Notes: generated by a model not told the origin, from the letters alone. A stretch of 45,249 bases of DNA from a bacterium (GCA_021789195.1 JAJYJU010000002.1:1-45249), one strand, 5' to 3'. Positions 24,901 to 33,892 are shown, counted from the stretch's first letter. Translations and numbers: made by a program.

Positions 24901-25440
24901 ATGAATCAACCTTCATTTGGGCCACAACCTTTTATTAAGCTAGGGGAAAAACTAAAAGCCTTGCGCAAATCAAGCCAAGAGAGTCTGGCTGAAGTGTCTG
25001 GTGCCGTGGAGATTGAAGAGCATATTTTAGAGCGCTTTGAAACTGGCATGGATCGTCCTGACGAAGAAATCCTCAACTTGCTGATTAATCACTATCGCGT
25101 AAACGACCAGCGGGCTCTTCAGCTATGGGAACTGGCGGGCTATAGTGACAACGTTGATTTAGATATTGAAGAAGCAGTAACGGCAGCAAAGCAGCTAATA
25201 ATGGTCTTAGCAACTGATGGCCGTACCATATATACGGATAACGTGAACATTGACGTTAATAGTAAGGGTATGACCCTTAGCTTTTCTCAATCGTCTCCTA
25301 TAGGCAAGCCATTTACGGTGTCCCGTTTAGGTATGAGCTACGAAACAGCGCATGAAGTTCAAAAAGCTATAAACACTGCTCTTACGTATGCTAAATACGC
25401 TACTAAGCGCCCATTACTCCCGCCGGGAAAAAAAGCGTAA
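24901..25440 (+). CDS. Helix-turn-helix protein with a DUF3467-like C-terminal part
   Basis: A 179-residue protein. Residues about 12-68 read as an XRE/RodZ-type HTH (LGEKLKALRKSSQESLAEVSGAVEIEEHILERFETG). The second half (about 100-170) has IYTDNVNIDVNSKGMTLSFSQ and SRLGMSYETAHEVQKAI, which resembles the DUF3467 pattern of a beta-hairpin domain ending in a helix. It probably acts in the cytoplasm as a DNA-binding regulator, but no target is known. It diverges from murB. Confidence 0.7.
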   Translation: MNQPSFGPQPFIKLGEKLKALRKSSQESLAEVSGAVEIEEHILERFETGMDRPDEEILNLLINHYRVNDQRALQLWELAGYSDNVDLDIEEAVTAAKQLIMVLATDGRTIYTDNVNIDVNSKGMTLSFSQSSPIGKPFTVSRLGMSYETAHEVQKAINTALTYAKYATKRPLLPPGKKA

Positions 25441-25525
25441 GAATTATTACAGATATGAGTATGTTACGGTTATATGCTTTTTATGGTGTTTAAAATCAAT
25501 AATTTTTATAAAGGCATATACATAA

Positions 25526-25609
25526 ATGACCATTGAACAGATGCTTGGCAATCTCAACCGCATAGCCCAAAAAACTGCTGCTACACCAGCAAAACCTAAA
25601 AAACTTTAA
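25526..25609 (+). CDS. Possible 27-residue small protein
   Basis: ATG 25526 opens a frame MTIEQMLGNLNRIAQKT followed by a Pro/Lys-rich tail. A weak AAAGG lies 12 bases upstream. Composition is plausible for a small protein but conservation cannot be tested here. Confidence 0.25.
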   Translation: MTIEQMLGNLNRIAQKTAATPAKPKKL

Positions 25610-25619
25610 GTTATTGTAT

Positions 25620-26051
25620 CTATTTTGCAGTACCGATTGAATGTAATCGTTTTAAGACGTGTACTGCTAAAAGCAGACTCATTATAGCCATTGGTATTTC
25701 TCCTAATATGGCCATGGTGACGGCTTCGTTAAATCCTTTTGAACCAGCATGATAGCTTAATATGTCAAACCAGGCATCGGTAATAAACAGAGTGGCTGTT
25801 ATGGTAGATGTAATCACTACATATATGGACTTAAGTTTGGCTAAAATACCGGTTGTTAGAAGTGAACCGATTAAGGCCGCGTCCAAGCCAACCCAGGTAA
25901 TATCCCAGTTTCTAGACAGATGATGTGTCGGTAGAGCAAAACTTAAATAAACGGCCCAGGGAATTAGTAAAACAGAGATTATTACATAAAGTCTGGCCGA
26001 CCAAGCCGGAATACTGATTTTAACTTTACGAAAGTACCCACTTTTTGCCAT
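25620..26051 (-). CDS. Hypothetical four-helix membrane protein
   Basis: A 143-residue integral membrane protein with four hydrophobic segments (about 18-40, 50-70, 74-98 and 110-134) and short loops. Its basic first 17 residues suggest a cytoplasmic N-terminus. A WDITWVGLDAALIGSLLTTGILA stretch is the most distinctive part; I do not recognise the family. It starts 15 bases after the glycosyltransferase stop codon with AAGGAAG upstream, so they form an operon and may act together in the membrane. Confidence 0.7.
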   Translation of the reverse strand: MAKSGYFRKVKISIPAWSARLYVIISVLLIPWAVYLSFALPTHHLSRNWDITWVGLDAALIGSLLTTGILAKLKSIYVVITSTITATLFITDAWFDILSYHAGSKGFNEAVTMAILGEIPMAIMSLLLAVHVLKRLHSIGTAK

Positions 26052-26066
26052 CTTATATCTTCCTTA

Positions 26067-27161
26067 TTAAGAACCGCCCGTGTAGCCGGCCACATAATGC
26101 ATTGTAAAATATCCCCACAAGATTGCCGATAGCACCAGCACCAACGAATAGGCAAGCGTAGAGCGCTTAAATTTGTTTAACAGCATTATTTGCAGGGGGA
26201 AATTAATAAGCATGTAACGCGGATATCCTGCAAAGTTTGTAGTTACAATTGGGAGTAAAACAAATAACAAACTATATAGGGCGAAGCTTTTGCGTCTTGA
26301 GTACCAATAAACGGTTGAGATTATGGCTAAAATAAATAAAACTAGCGCTATAGGAGACAGACTGTTAATCATGGGCTGAATAAAACTGCCGACAGCCCAT
26401 TTTAGGTGATGTTTTTGAGCGCTAATAAATGCAAACGGCTTATGTAACTTAATGCCTAAGTAGGTTACATATCCGATTAAGCCGACCATGCCACTGCCAG
26501 CAGCTACTAAAATCTGCCATAGCTTGGCCTTAGCTTCATACAAAACAGCGGCGACAAGTAAGATAATAAAAACCCCGTCTGGTCGCGTAGCGGTTGCCAA
26601 TCCGGTTAGTATGCCTGCTAGTATATAGCGGTTTTTAAGAGCAAAGTACAAAGCCCCTAAAGCTAGAAGAGTAAACAGACCTTCACTATACGTCGCAGCC
26701 AGAAACACTCCTGTTGGGAAAAACAAAAACAGTAACGCACCCATAACCGATGTAACCTTGTCATTATCAAAGTACTCTTTAAGTATTTTTAGGTAGAAGA
26801 TTAATGATCCAAATAGTGCCAGCCAACTTACCACAAGCCCGCTTATTAGAGGAGAGCTTACAAGAAACATTACTAATCTAATTGCTAACGGATAGAGAGG
26901 GAAAAACGCCACTAATGAATTATCAGTATAACCATGCTTTGCAATATGAAGGTAATGAATCCCATCCCACTCTGCCATAAAGTCAAGATGAGTGCCCGGC
27001 TCAGCATTATATCTGGCAGATGCAACATTACCTGGGATAGTTTGGTTAGAAATATGACCCAGCCCTAGGGTTAGTATTATGAAACCGGCAGCTAAAAAGG
27101 CAGCAACTAGTACTTGTCGCTTACTTATCCAATTAACTATCGTATTGATTTTATTTTCCAT
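26067..27161 (-). CDS. PIG-V-like GT-C glycosyltransferase
   Basis: A 364-residue polytopic membrane protein. Eight or more hydrophobic helices follow a short N-terminal segment. An extracytoplasmic loop near residue 60 carries EWDGIHYLHIAKHGY, then AFFPLYPLAIR, matching the WDG..Y..IA..GY and FFPLYP pattern of PIG-V/DUF2029 mannosyltransferases, which use polyprenol-linked sugars. The Asp of WDG is the probable catalytic residue. The acceptor is not known; cell-envelope glycan or protein glycosylation are both possible. Confidence 0.8.
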   Translation of the reverse strand: MENKINTIVNWISKRQVLVAAFLAAGFIILTLGLGHISNQTIPGNVASARYNAEPGTHLDFMAEWDGIHYLHIAKHGYTDNSLVAFFPLYPLAIRLVMFLVSSPLISGLVVSWLALFGSLIFYLKILKEYFDNDKVTSVMGALLFLFFPTGVFLAATYSEGLFTLLALGALYFALKNRYILAGILTGLATATRPDGVFIILLVAAVLYEAKAKLWQILVAAGSGMVGLIGYVTYLGIKLHKPFAFISAQKHHLKWAVGSFIQPMINSLSPIALVLFILAIISTVYWYSRRKSFALYSLLFVLLPIVTTNFAGYPRYMLINFPLQIMLLNKFKRSTLAYSLVLVLSAILWGYFTMHYVAGYTGGS

Positions 27162-27213
27162 AACCTAAAATCAATTATACGCATATAAGCCTGTCAAATA
27201 GATTAAGCAAAAG

Positions 27214-27219
27214 TATACT
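27214..27219 (+). promoter_or_regulatory. -10 element for the gene at 27228
   Basis: TATACT eight bases before the ATG, no Shine-Dalgarno; a leaderless or near-leaderless message is implied. Confidence 0.45.
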
Positions 27220-27227
27220 TAAACTTA

Positions 27228-27968
27228 ATGAATCTATTGCCAAAGCGTGTTTTAAAAAAAATTAATAGCCAGTTTGGTGAATTTAGTGTTGAAGAGCTTA
27301 CTTATAACGGACGCCCTTCAAGAGTACTGTTTAATGGTCCGCAACATTCTGCTCAATCCGGCATAGCATTAGACAATGACCCGAGAATGCTATTTGACTA
27401 CAACCAAAGCTTATTTGAACTAACTCAAGCCATGCAGCCAAAAAACATTTTAGTGCTAGGTGGTGGCGCCTTAACATTACCTTCTAAAATAGTCGAACAC
27501 CTAAGATCAAGCGAGATTGAAGTTATCGAGATTAATCCTGACCTAATTAAGTTGGCCACAGAGCATTTTGACTTTATCCCTAACCCCAGGTTAAAAGTTA
27601 TAGTTGACGATGCCTTTAAGGTTATAACTAAATTTCCTCCCAGTAGTTACGATTTAATCATTACTGATTTATTTAATGATCTTTCTACGCCAGATATCTT
27701 CTTAAGCTTAGACTTTGCAAAAGAGCTTAACCGAATTAAAAAAACCGAAGGAATCGTAGCGACAAATTGCATATCAGCACTTTCTGGGGATGAGTCTGAA
27801 CCAGCCCGTAAACTTTTAAGTGTATATAAAGAAGCAATTGGACCAGTTCGGATTGTTAAAGTTGAACGGCAATACCATATGAATCACACGCCACAAAACC
27901 TGCTTATTTTAGCTGGCCCTAACAGCAGCTCATTGCTGCCCGGTTTGGAAGAAGTTAACTTAGTTTAA
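27228..27968 (+). CDS. Spermidine-synthase-fold (class I methyltransferase-like) protein
   Basis: A 246-residue protein. It has the nucleotide-binding start ILVLGGGALTLPSKI, the acidic strand VEVIEINPDLIKLA, and VIVDDAFKVI with YDLIITDLFND, as in spermidine synthase and its many relatives. The N-terminal beta-domain is short. The acidic pair expected for aminopropyl transfer is in ITDLFND. Polyamine synthesis needs decarboxylated SAM, for which no gene is seen here, so this may be a relative with another substrate. It diverges from the glycosyltransferase gene. Confidence 0.78.
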   Translation: MNLLPKRVLKKINSQFGEFSVEELTYNGRPSRVLFNGPQHSAQSGIALDNDPRMLFDYNQSLFELTQAMQPKNILVLGGGALTLPSKIVEHLRSSEIEVIEINPDLIKLATEHFDFIPNPRLKVIVDDAFKVITKFPPSSYDLIITDLFNDLSTPDIFLSLDFAKELNRIKKTEGIVATNCISALSGDESEPARKLLSVYKEAIGPVRIVKVERQYHMNHTPQNLLILAGPNSSSLLPGLEEVNLV

Positions 27969-28044
27969 GTTGTCTTAGCTAGAATGTATTGGCAAACTCC
28001 TTATGTTTAGATTATGATTATTGTTAAGATTACCCATAGAAACA

Positions 28045-29415
28045 ATGTCAAAAAACATAATTGAAAAGACAATTGAGGCTCCAGCAGAAGCACTTGAATA
28101 TGGTATTGAGAGTGGTCAGAAACTTGCCCATAACCTTTCTTCAGGTAGTTATGGACAACCAATTAAAAAGGCTAAGGATTATTGGTACCTACTTGGTCCG
28201 GGCTTAACTACAGGAGCTTCTGACGATGACCCATCTGGTATAGCAACCTATTCTCAAGCTGGTGCGCAGACCGGTTTTGGTTTCCTCTGGACCGCCCTGT
28301 TTACCTTTCCTCTAATGGCAGTCATTCAAGAGGCCTGTGCCAGAATTGGTCTAGTCACTGGACGCGGCCTAGCATCTAATATTCGCCTACATTTCGGTAA
28401 ACGAACTCTTTATTGGAGTACCATTTTGCTGTTTGCGGCCAATACATTTAACATTGGTGCAGATATTGGTGCGATGGCTAATGCCACCCAGCTGGTATTT
28501 AATCTAAACACCACGTTATTAGTTATCGGCACAACTCTTTTCATATTGTTGCTACAAATATTTACTCCCTACGTTCGCTATGCAAAATATCTTAAATGGC
28601 TGGCTTTGGTCCTAATTGCTTATATAGCTTCAGCCATTCTCGCTAAACCGCACTGGTCAAGCGTGATTAGCGGAACTTTTGTGCCCCATATTAGTTTTAC
28701 TAAAAGTAATTTGATCTTGTTATGCGCCGTACTCGGTACAACAATTACACCCTACTTGTTTTTTTGGCAGACATCTCAGGAAGTAGAAGAACAAATAGCT
28801 CAAGGTAAACTGACTATTGCTGAGCGTCGTGGCAGTAATAAAGAAGCAGTTAAAAAAATGCGCATAGATGTCTGGTCGGGCATGTTTTTTTCAAATCTAG
28901 TAATGTTTTTTATCATTGCCGCTTGCGCCAGCGTTTTATTCTCGCACGGCATTACTCACATAGATACGGCGGCTCAAGCAGCTAAAGCGCTCCGCCCATT
29001 TGCCGGATCAGCCAGCTACTACTTATTCGCTGCCGGCATAGTTGGGATGGGCTTGTTAGCCATTCCGGTTTTAGCCGGATCCAGTGCTTATGCAATTAGT
29101 GAAAGCCTTGGTAAGAGGCAGGGTCTAAATTCCAAGCTAAAGCAAGGTTACGCTTTTTACGGCGTAGTTATTATCTCAATGCTGGTCGGTTTAGGCATAA
29201 ACTTTCTAGGAATTAACCCTATTAAGGCGCTTATCTACTCAGCCGTAGCCAACGGTATCGTGGCACCAATCATCTTAGTTCAGATTATGCTTTTAGCCAG
29301 GAACCAAAAAGTTATGGGAGAGTGGAAAAACGGCAAGCTAAGTGGGGCATTTGGTTGGATACTGGTAGGACTAATGAGTTTTTCCGGTGTAGCGGCGATA
29401 TACAGCCTGTTTTAA
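28045..29415 (+). CDS. NRAMP-related divalent metal transporter
   Basis: A 456-residue membrane protein with about eleven helices. A TTG start at 28021 is in frame, but ATG 28045 removes a non-conserved leader. TM1 contains SDDDPSGIATYSQ (residues 59-71), where NRAMP transporters have the DPGN motif, and TM6 has GTTITPYLFFWQ (near 231) in place of the MPH motif. So it belongs to the NRAMP superfamily but lacks the Asn and Met ligands used for Mn/Fe. Family members with altered ligands are known to carry Mg2+/Mn2+, which is a possibility here. Promoter: TTGGCA-18-TATGAT upstream. Confidence 0.85.
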   Translation: MSKNIIEKTIEAPAEALEYGIESGQKLAHNLSSGSYGQPIKKAKDYWYLLGPGLTTGASDDDPSGIATYSQAGAQTGFGFLWTALFTFPLMAVIQEACARIGLVTGRGLASNIRLHFGKRTLYWSTILLFAANTFNIGADIGAMANATQLVFNLNTTLLVIGTTLFILLLQIFTPYVRYAKYLKWLALVLIAYIASAILAKPHWSSVISGTFVPHISFTKSNLILLCAVLGTTITPYLFFWQTSQEVEEQIAQGKLTIAERRGSNKEAVKKMRIDVWSGMFFSNLVMFFIIAACASVLFSHGITHIDTAAQAAKALRPFAGSASYYLFAAGIVGMGLLAIPVLAGSSAYAISESLGKRQGLNSKLKQGYAFYGVVIISMLVGLGINFLGINPIKALIYSAVANGIVAPIILVQIMLLARNQKVMGEWKNGKLSGAFGWILVGLMSFSGVAAIYSLF

Positions 29416-29505
29416 ATATATTTAAGGTTTGACGTAAAACTGAGAAAATAGGATGTATTTTAGTGTGTTTTGGCATGACGCTTTTGCTATACTATTTTTT
29501 AGCAT

Positions 29506-31185
29506 ATGGAAGAACCAAAACAAGGACGCGACCGGGATGCTGCGTTGAACCGGAGGAACTTCTATATTGACGGCGTATCTAGACCTCCATCAAGAGATTC
29601 GCAGTATAGTCGTAGCAAGATACCAAGACCGCAGGTAAGACCAACCGCAAATATAAGTGACTTTAACTCCCCCAATCTAGCAAAACAGCAAGACATCAGC
29701 TTGCCTACCCAACCTCAACTCATGGATAGACCTTCGCAGAGTACGACACCTGACCAGTCACTGCTTAACATGTCTTTGCCTAAAGACATAGCGCGCCATA
29801 GGCATAAACCAGCCACTAAACGAAAGTCGCGTGGCAGGCGAATTGTAAAATATAGCCTACTAAGTTTGGCCGTTATTTTAATTGGCGGTGGCATATACTA
29901 CGGTTCGTCTATCATCAGCAATGTTAATAAGGTGTTTCATGGCAATGTATTCTCGGATGTTCATGCAATTTTTAGTGGTAGCAAACTAAAAGAGTCTAAC
30001 GGTAGAATTAATATCTTACTAGCCGGAGATTCAGTAGACGATCCGGGACATCAAGGAGCTATACTAACCGACTCAATCATGGTCATTAGTTTTAATCCGA
30101 CAACTAAAAGTGGTTTTATTCTAAGTATACCCAGAGATTTATGGGTAGACATTCCCAGCTGGGGTCATCAGAAGATAAATGCCGCAAACGCAGTTATTAA
30201 TTTTTCGCAACCAGGTTACCCAAGTGGCGGTATTGGCCAGCTCCAACAAATTGTTCAAACAGATTTGGGCATTCCAATAGATTATGAAGCAACCATTGAC
30301 TATACAGCCTTTAGAGATGCCGTTAATGCTGTCGGCGGCATAACAATAGATATTCAAAGTCCTGATCCGCGTGGCCTATATGACCCATACACGCATCTGA
30401 AACTACCAAATGGAGAAGTTACCTTAACTGGTCAGCAAGCGCTTGATCTCGCCAGATCTAGAGGCGACGGACCTGGTGCATACGGCTTTCCAACAGCCGA
30501 CTTTACCCGGACTCAACACCAGCGCCAAATGCTAGTTGCGCTATTTAAGAAATCTCTTTCAATTGGAGTTTTGTCTAACCCGGTTAAAGTTGCTAACTTA
30601 TTTAATAGCTTCGGTAATAACGTAACAACTAATTTAACCCTGGGCGATGTTACCTCTCTGATTCATGCAACCGGTGGTATAAGTCTAGCTAACCTACAAT
30701 CTGTCTCCTACGCCTATGGCGGGACGAATGCCTTACTTCAAAGTTACTTAGCACCTGACGGAGAAGATGCTTTAATACCAACCTTGGGCATAGACAATTT
30801 TACAAATATCCAGGCGTTTTATCAGCAACTGACATCATCGAACCCAATCACGCAGGAAGCGCCTACAGTCACAATTTTAAATGCCAGTGATGTTACTGGT
30901 TTAGCCTCCCGCGAAAAAACGGTCTTAGAGGCACAGGGTTTTAATGTTCTAGACGTTTCCGATGCCAGCACGGTATACCCTAAATCTTTAATAATAGATA
31001 ACTCTAGCGCTGCTAAACCAGCCTCGCTTACTAAACTGAAGAACGATATTAAAGGGCAGGTCACATCTTCTGTAAGTTCATCAAACGAAGCTAGTGAAGC
31101 AGCTAATTACAGTACTGACTTTGTAGTTGTTCTAGGCCAGGACTGGGATAATACACCTGCTACTGGTAATCCAATTCAAAACTAG
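29506..31185 (+). CDS. LCP (LytR-CpsA-Psr) family protein with LytR_C domain
   Basis: A 559-residue protein. An N-terminal cytoplasmic tail of about 110 residues (Arg/Pro/Gln-rich) leads to one membrane helix (about 116-137). The LCP domain follows (about 165-320) with RINILLAGDS, HQGAILTDSIMV, SIPRDLWVDIP and GQQALDLARSRGDGPGAYG, including the conserved Arg and Asp residues. The C-terminus has a LytR_C domain with VTILNASDVTGLA. LCP enzymes transfer glycopolymers from lipid carriers to peptidoglycan or proteins. The long basic tail is unusual. TATACT lies 12 bases before the ATG. Confidence 0.92.
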   Translation: MEEPKQGRDRDAALNRRNFYIDGVSRPPSRDSQYSRSKIPRPQVRPTANISDFNSPNLAKQQDISLPTQPQLMDRPSQSTTPDQSLLNMSLPKDIARHRHKPATKRKSRGRRIVKYSLLSLAVILIGGGIYYGSSIISNVNKVFHGNVFSDVHAIFSGSKLKESNGRINILLAGDSVDDPGHQGAILTDSIMVISFNPTTKSGFILSIPRDLWVDIPSWGHQKINAANAVINFSQPGYPSGGIGQLQQIVQTDLGIPIDYEATIDYTAFRDAVNAVGGITIDIQSPDPRGLYDPYTHLKLPNGEVTLTGQQALDLARSRGDGPGAYGFPTADFTRTQHQRQMLVALFKKSLSIGVLSNPVKVANLFNSFGNNVTTNLTLGDVTSLIHATGGISLANLQSVSYAYGGTNALLQSYLAPDGEDALIPTLGIDNFTNIQAFYQQLTSSNPITQEAPTVTILNASDVTGLASREKTVLEAQGFNVLDVSDASTVYPKSLIIDNSSAAKPASLTKLKNDIKGQVTSSVSSSNEASEAANYSTDFVVVLGQDWDNTPATGNPIQN

Positions 31186-31199
31186 AACCATTAGCACTA

Positions 31200-31228
31200 T
31201 TGCCAACTTTCGCAAATAGCGTGATAAT
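31200..31228 (+). promoter_or_regulatory. Promoter of the small membrane protein gene at 31253
   Basis: TTGCCA (31200-31205), 17 bases, GATAAT (31223-31228), followed by an AAAGGAG ribosome site. Confidence 0.5.
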
Positions 31229-31252
31229 ATAACCAAATTAAAGGAGATAAAA

Positions 31253-31567
31253 ATGGATTGGCAATTATATGTGTATAGCTTTTTAGCAGGCGTTATTGGC
31301 GCAAACGGACTTCCTAATTTTATTAAAGGAGTATTAGGCAAGAAACACCAGACACCATTTGGCCGCCCCTCATCAGCTATAGTCAATGTTATATGGGGTT
31401 GGCTTAACTTCGTCGTAGCAATAATACTTTTGTACTATGGACATGTCCATCAGCACTTACTTAGATCCTTCGCTCTAGTTGCAATTGGTGCACTGTTAAT
31501 GTCTATGCTACTTGCTTATGTGTCATCTAAGCATCCTGAACACAACCAAGATAGTAAAAATAGTTAA
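31253..31567 (+). CDS. Hypothetical membrane protein
   Basis: A 104-residue protein with three hydrophobic segments (about 5-22, 42-62 and 71-91) and a hydrophilic His/Lys/Asp tail. AAAGGAG ends six bases before the ATG. A GRPSSAIVNVIWGWLNF stretch joins the first loop to the second helix. It is not a family I recognise. The gene ends two bases before the convergent TauE gene. Confidence 0.7.
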   Translation: MDWQLYVYSFLAGVIGANGLPNFIKGVLGKKHQTPFGRPSSAIVNVIWGWLNFVVAIILLYYGHVHQHLLRSFALVAIGALLMSMLLAYVSSKHPEHNQDSKNS

Positions 31568-31568
31568 A

Positions 31569-31925
31569 CTAAAAGAAAAGCATCTTAATGCCAATACCAA
31601 TGGCTGCTGCTCCAAATATGCGAGCTAGCAAGGCCGATGGCAGAGTAGAGGCATATTTAGATAGAACAAAACTTCCTATCAAAAAACCAACGATTATATA
31701 CAGGGCAGCCTTTAAGTTAACTGCATCATGTTTCCAATAGGCATAGGCCGCAAATATTCCTAGTGGTGGCAAGAGTAGCACTAAAGAAGTTCCAATGGCT
31801 GTTTTGGTACTAAAATGAGCAAAGAATATAAGAGCTGGAATTATTACCAATCCGGCTCCGGTGCCAATTACAGCTGTAAGAGCTCCGGAAACCAAACCAA
31901 TCAATAAATATAAAATTATAGGCAC
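31569..31925 (-). CDS. Half-size TauE/SafE-like membrane protein
   Basis: A 118-residue protein with four hydrophobic segments. It opens with GLVSGALTAVIGTGAGLVIIPAL, the repeat signature of the TauE/SafE/YfcA family, then TAIGTSLVLLLPPLG, the second repeat piece. Normal members have about 240-260 residues built from two such halves; only one is present, so it would have to pair with itself or another half. No second half is near. Family members export sulfite and related anions; the substrate here is unknown. Confidence 0.75.
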   Translation of the reverse strand: MPIILYLLIGLVSGALTAVIGTGAGLVIIPALIFFAHFSTKTAIGTSLVLLLPPLGIFAAYAYWKHDAVNLKAALYIIVGFLIGSFVLSKYASTLPSALLARIFGAAAIGIGIKMLFF

Positions 31926-32001
31926 AACTGTAAATTAGCATAAACATTTTAGAGCAGACTAGCAAGCCGTAAACTATTAACAGCTAATAGCTTAGCAAGG
32001 T

Positions 32002-32250
32002 CTAGTATATATCTCTAATAACGCTGCTTGGCCTCAAGTCTGGGAAGTGTCTAAGCAGGCATTTAAAATGATTTGCCGGTATAGAATAGGCAATATCGTC
32101 ATACTCCACACCTTCTTGGGAAAGAAGTGCTCTACCCATGAAAGTATCGACACAGTCATGCGGATCTAATCCAACTTGTGTACCTTCAATGAATACAGAA
32201 GCGGTGATTGAGCTATCTGGCCCAAGCTCTATTCTTTTAGATTCTCCCAT
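32002..32250 (-). CDS. Hypothetical small acidic protein
   Basis: An 82-residue soluble protein supported by an AAAGGAC site six bases before the ATG. It contains DSSITASVFIEGTQVGLDPHDCVD and ends in DLRPSSVIRDIY. It has two Cys and no membrane segment. No family is recognised. Confidence 0.6.
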   Translation of the reverse strand: MGESKRIELGPDSSITASVFIEGTQVGLDPHDCVDTFMGRALLSQEGVEYDDIAYSIPANHFKCLLRHFPDLRPSSVIRDIY

Positions 32251-32369
32251 TTTTATGTCCTTTGTTTAATAATGTTTTACGTTAGCACAGCCTTTTTAGG
32301 TAATCAACAATTAATTTGGCTTAATGACATATATGTTGTGCATAAACGATCAGGCCATATCTGAGCTGA

Positions 32370-32375
32370 TATACT
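32370..32375 (+). promoter_or_regulatory. -10 element for the HAD gene
   Basis: TATACT nine bases before ATG 32385; weak -35. Near-leaderless. Confidence 0.4.
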
Positions 32376-32384
32376 TTTTATTAA

Positions 32385-32954
32385 ATGTACAAAGCTGTAA
32401 TATTTGATTTCTTTGACGTGATACACACAGACGGCTACCGTTCCTGGCTCGATCTGCACGGATTTAAGCGGGAAGGAAATTTTAAACAGATTGTTGAACA
32501 AATGGACCATGGCATTATAAGTCTCGATGAATTTCTGCAAAAACTGGGAGATATTACAAATCAGTCACCCAAGGAAGTATTAGAAGAAATGGAAGGCGGT
32601 GTCATTATAGACTATAAAGTTATTGAAATTGTCGAAAACCTTAGAGCAAACTATAAAGTCGGATTACTCTCAAATGCTTCGTCAGATTTCATAAGAACAT
32701 TATTGAAAGAGCATGATTTAGAAAAGTACTTTGACGAAATAGTTATATCCAGCGAGGTAGGGCTCATAAAACCCAATGCGGAAATTTTTAACCTCATACT
32801 ATATAGATTAAATATCAAGGTCGATGAGGCTATTTTTATTGATGATAACGAGATAAATGTGCATGGATGCGAAGCGGTTGGCATAAAAGGAGTACTTTAT
32901 ACCAATGTCGCGAACTTAAACACTGAATTATCAGCCCTAGGAATTAAGTATTAA
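32385..32954 (+). CDS. HAD-superfamily hydrolase
   Basis: A 189-residue HAD phosphatase-like enzyme. Motif I is VIFDFFDVIHTDG: nucleophile Asp8 is present, but the position two residues on, normally the acid Asp, is Phe10, with Asp11 next. Motif II is LLSNAS, motif III the Lys in IKPNAEIF, and motif IV FIDDNEIN, all intact. A cap of helices fills residues 17-85. It belongs to the epoxide-hydrolase-N/YihX-like subgroup; the substrate is likely a small phosphorylated metabolite. Confidence 0.85.
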   Translation: MYKAVIFDFFDVIHTDGYRSWLDLHGFKREGNFKQIVEQMDHGIISLDEFLQKLGDITNQSPKEVLEEMEGGVIIDYKVIEIVENLRANYKVGLLSNASSDFIRTLLKEHDLEKYFDEIVISSEVGLIKPNAEIFNLILYRLNIKVDEAIFIDDNEINVHGCEAVGIKGVLYTNVANLNTELSALGIKY

Positions 32955-33008
32955 GCTGGCTTTATAGTATTTATAGAAGAAGTTCTAAAAGCAATATAAT
33001 AATTAAAA

Positions 33009-33452
33009 CTATTTTTTGCTAAGTAGAAGTAGAGTTAAAGAATGATGCAGAATTGCTAGCTCGGAAGGATCTCTGCCTATTCTTTGTCTGGGAAAATGCA
33101 TCTCTTCTTGCCTAAAAGTATCTTTCAACGACATTGTTTGTGATCTCATTGATAACGGTGAAAGCGCTATTCTAGCTACAGAATTAGTGAGGTGCGATCC
33201 ATGAAATGAAGGATCGCCATTTTTCAAAGACTTGTCAGTTTCAATTACGTTATTCCGCCACGCTATTAAATGTTCAATGGCATCATCAGGCGCGGCATGC
33301 CCATACCCAGGATTATGAACTCCGTAGAGGAGCTGTTTAATCATTTGATCTGGAGTTACTAAAAACCTTCCTACATCTGATACATCGGGCAACCGTACAG
33401 TATCGTCGGTTGGGAGCAGTAGGTCATTAGGTATTTCAAGAACGTCTGACAT
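33009..33452 (-). CDS. Hypothetical protein
   Basis: A 147-residue soluble protein beginning MSDVLEIPNDLLL; a longer in-frame start at 33473 is less likely. No family is recognised. The middle has HNPGYGHAAPDDAIEHLIAWRNNV, followed by RSQTMSLKDTFRQEEM, and the end is Leu-rich. TTGACT with 17 bases to TTTTAT, and six more to the ATG, implies a leaderless message. There is no Shine-Dalgarno. Confidence 0.55.
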   Translation of the reverse strand: MSDVLEIPNDLLLPTDDTVRLPDVSDVGRFLVTPDQMIKQLLYGVHNPGYGHAAPDDAIEHLIAWRNNVIETDKSLKNGDPSFHGSHLTNSVARIALSPLSMRSQTMSLKDTFRQEEMHFPRQRIGRDPSELAILHHSLTLLLLSKK

Positions 33453-33568
33453 AAATATATAAAAACATAACAACTCTAAAAAGTCAATTAATGTTTCAAG
33501 AGAGTCTAGTTAATTTTAATTACCCATGTTAAATTTTGTGCAAGGCTATTAAAGTAGTTAGACCGATA

Positions 33569-33892
33569 TTAGTCCTCCGTTAATAATGGATAGATATCTA
33601 TAGCTGGTTCTTCGTAGGGGTGATTATTGCGAATTACTTGAATTATGTTTTTGAGTTTCTTTTGTTCGCAGGTTATCTCAATTCTTTCTTCTATAACCTC
33701 TTCCAATTTACCGACTTCGCCAATTTTAGGATGCGCTCCTTCTTTTGGTAGGAATCTACCGATTCCTTTTACTGAAAAGCTGCAATGGCTGTAACTACCT
33801 ATGCGACCACCATTGGCATCACCAATGTTTTTACGTAACATTTCCGCGTCTTTTTCCGGCACAGTAACAACAACTTTTAATAGATGTCCCAT
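33569..33892 (-). CDS. Stand-alone NIF3-like (CutA/PII-fold) domain protein
   Basis: A 107-residue protein. It matches the extra domain inserted in bacterial YqfO/NIF3 proteins: KVVVTVPEKDAEMLRKNIGDANGGRIGSYSHCSFSVKGIGRFLP, then HPYEEPAIDIYPL at the end. The fold is PII/CutA-like and forms trimers. The flanking NIF3 core domains are absent; the protein occurs alone. HPYEE and Cys are typical conserved residues. Function is unknown, although metal or GTP binding has been suggested for the full-length family. Confidence 0.75.
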   Translation of the reverse strand: MGHLLKVVVTVPEKDAEMLRKNIGDANGGRIGSYSHCSFSVKGIGRFLPKEGAHPKIGEVGKLEEVIEERIEITCEQKKLKNIIQVIRNNHPYEEPAIDIYPLLTED

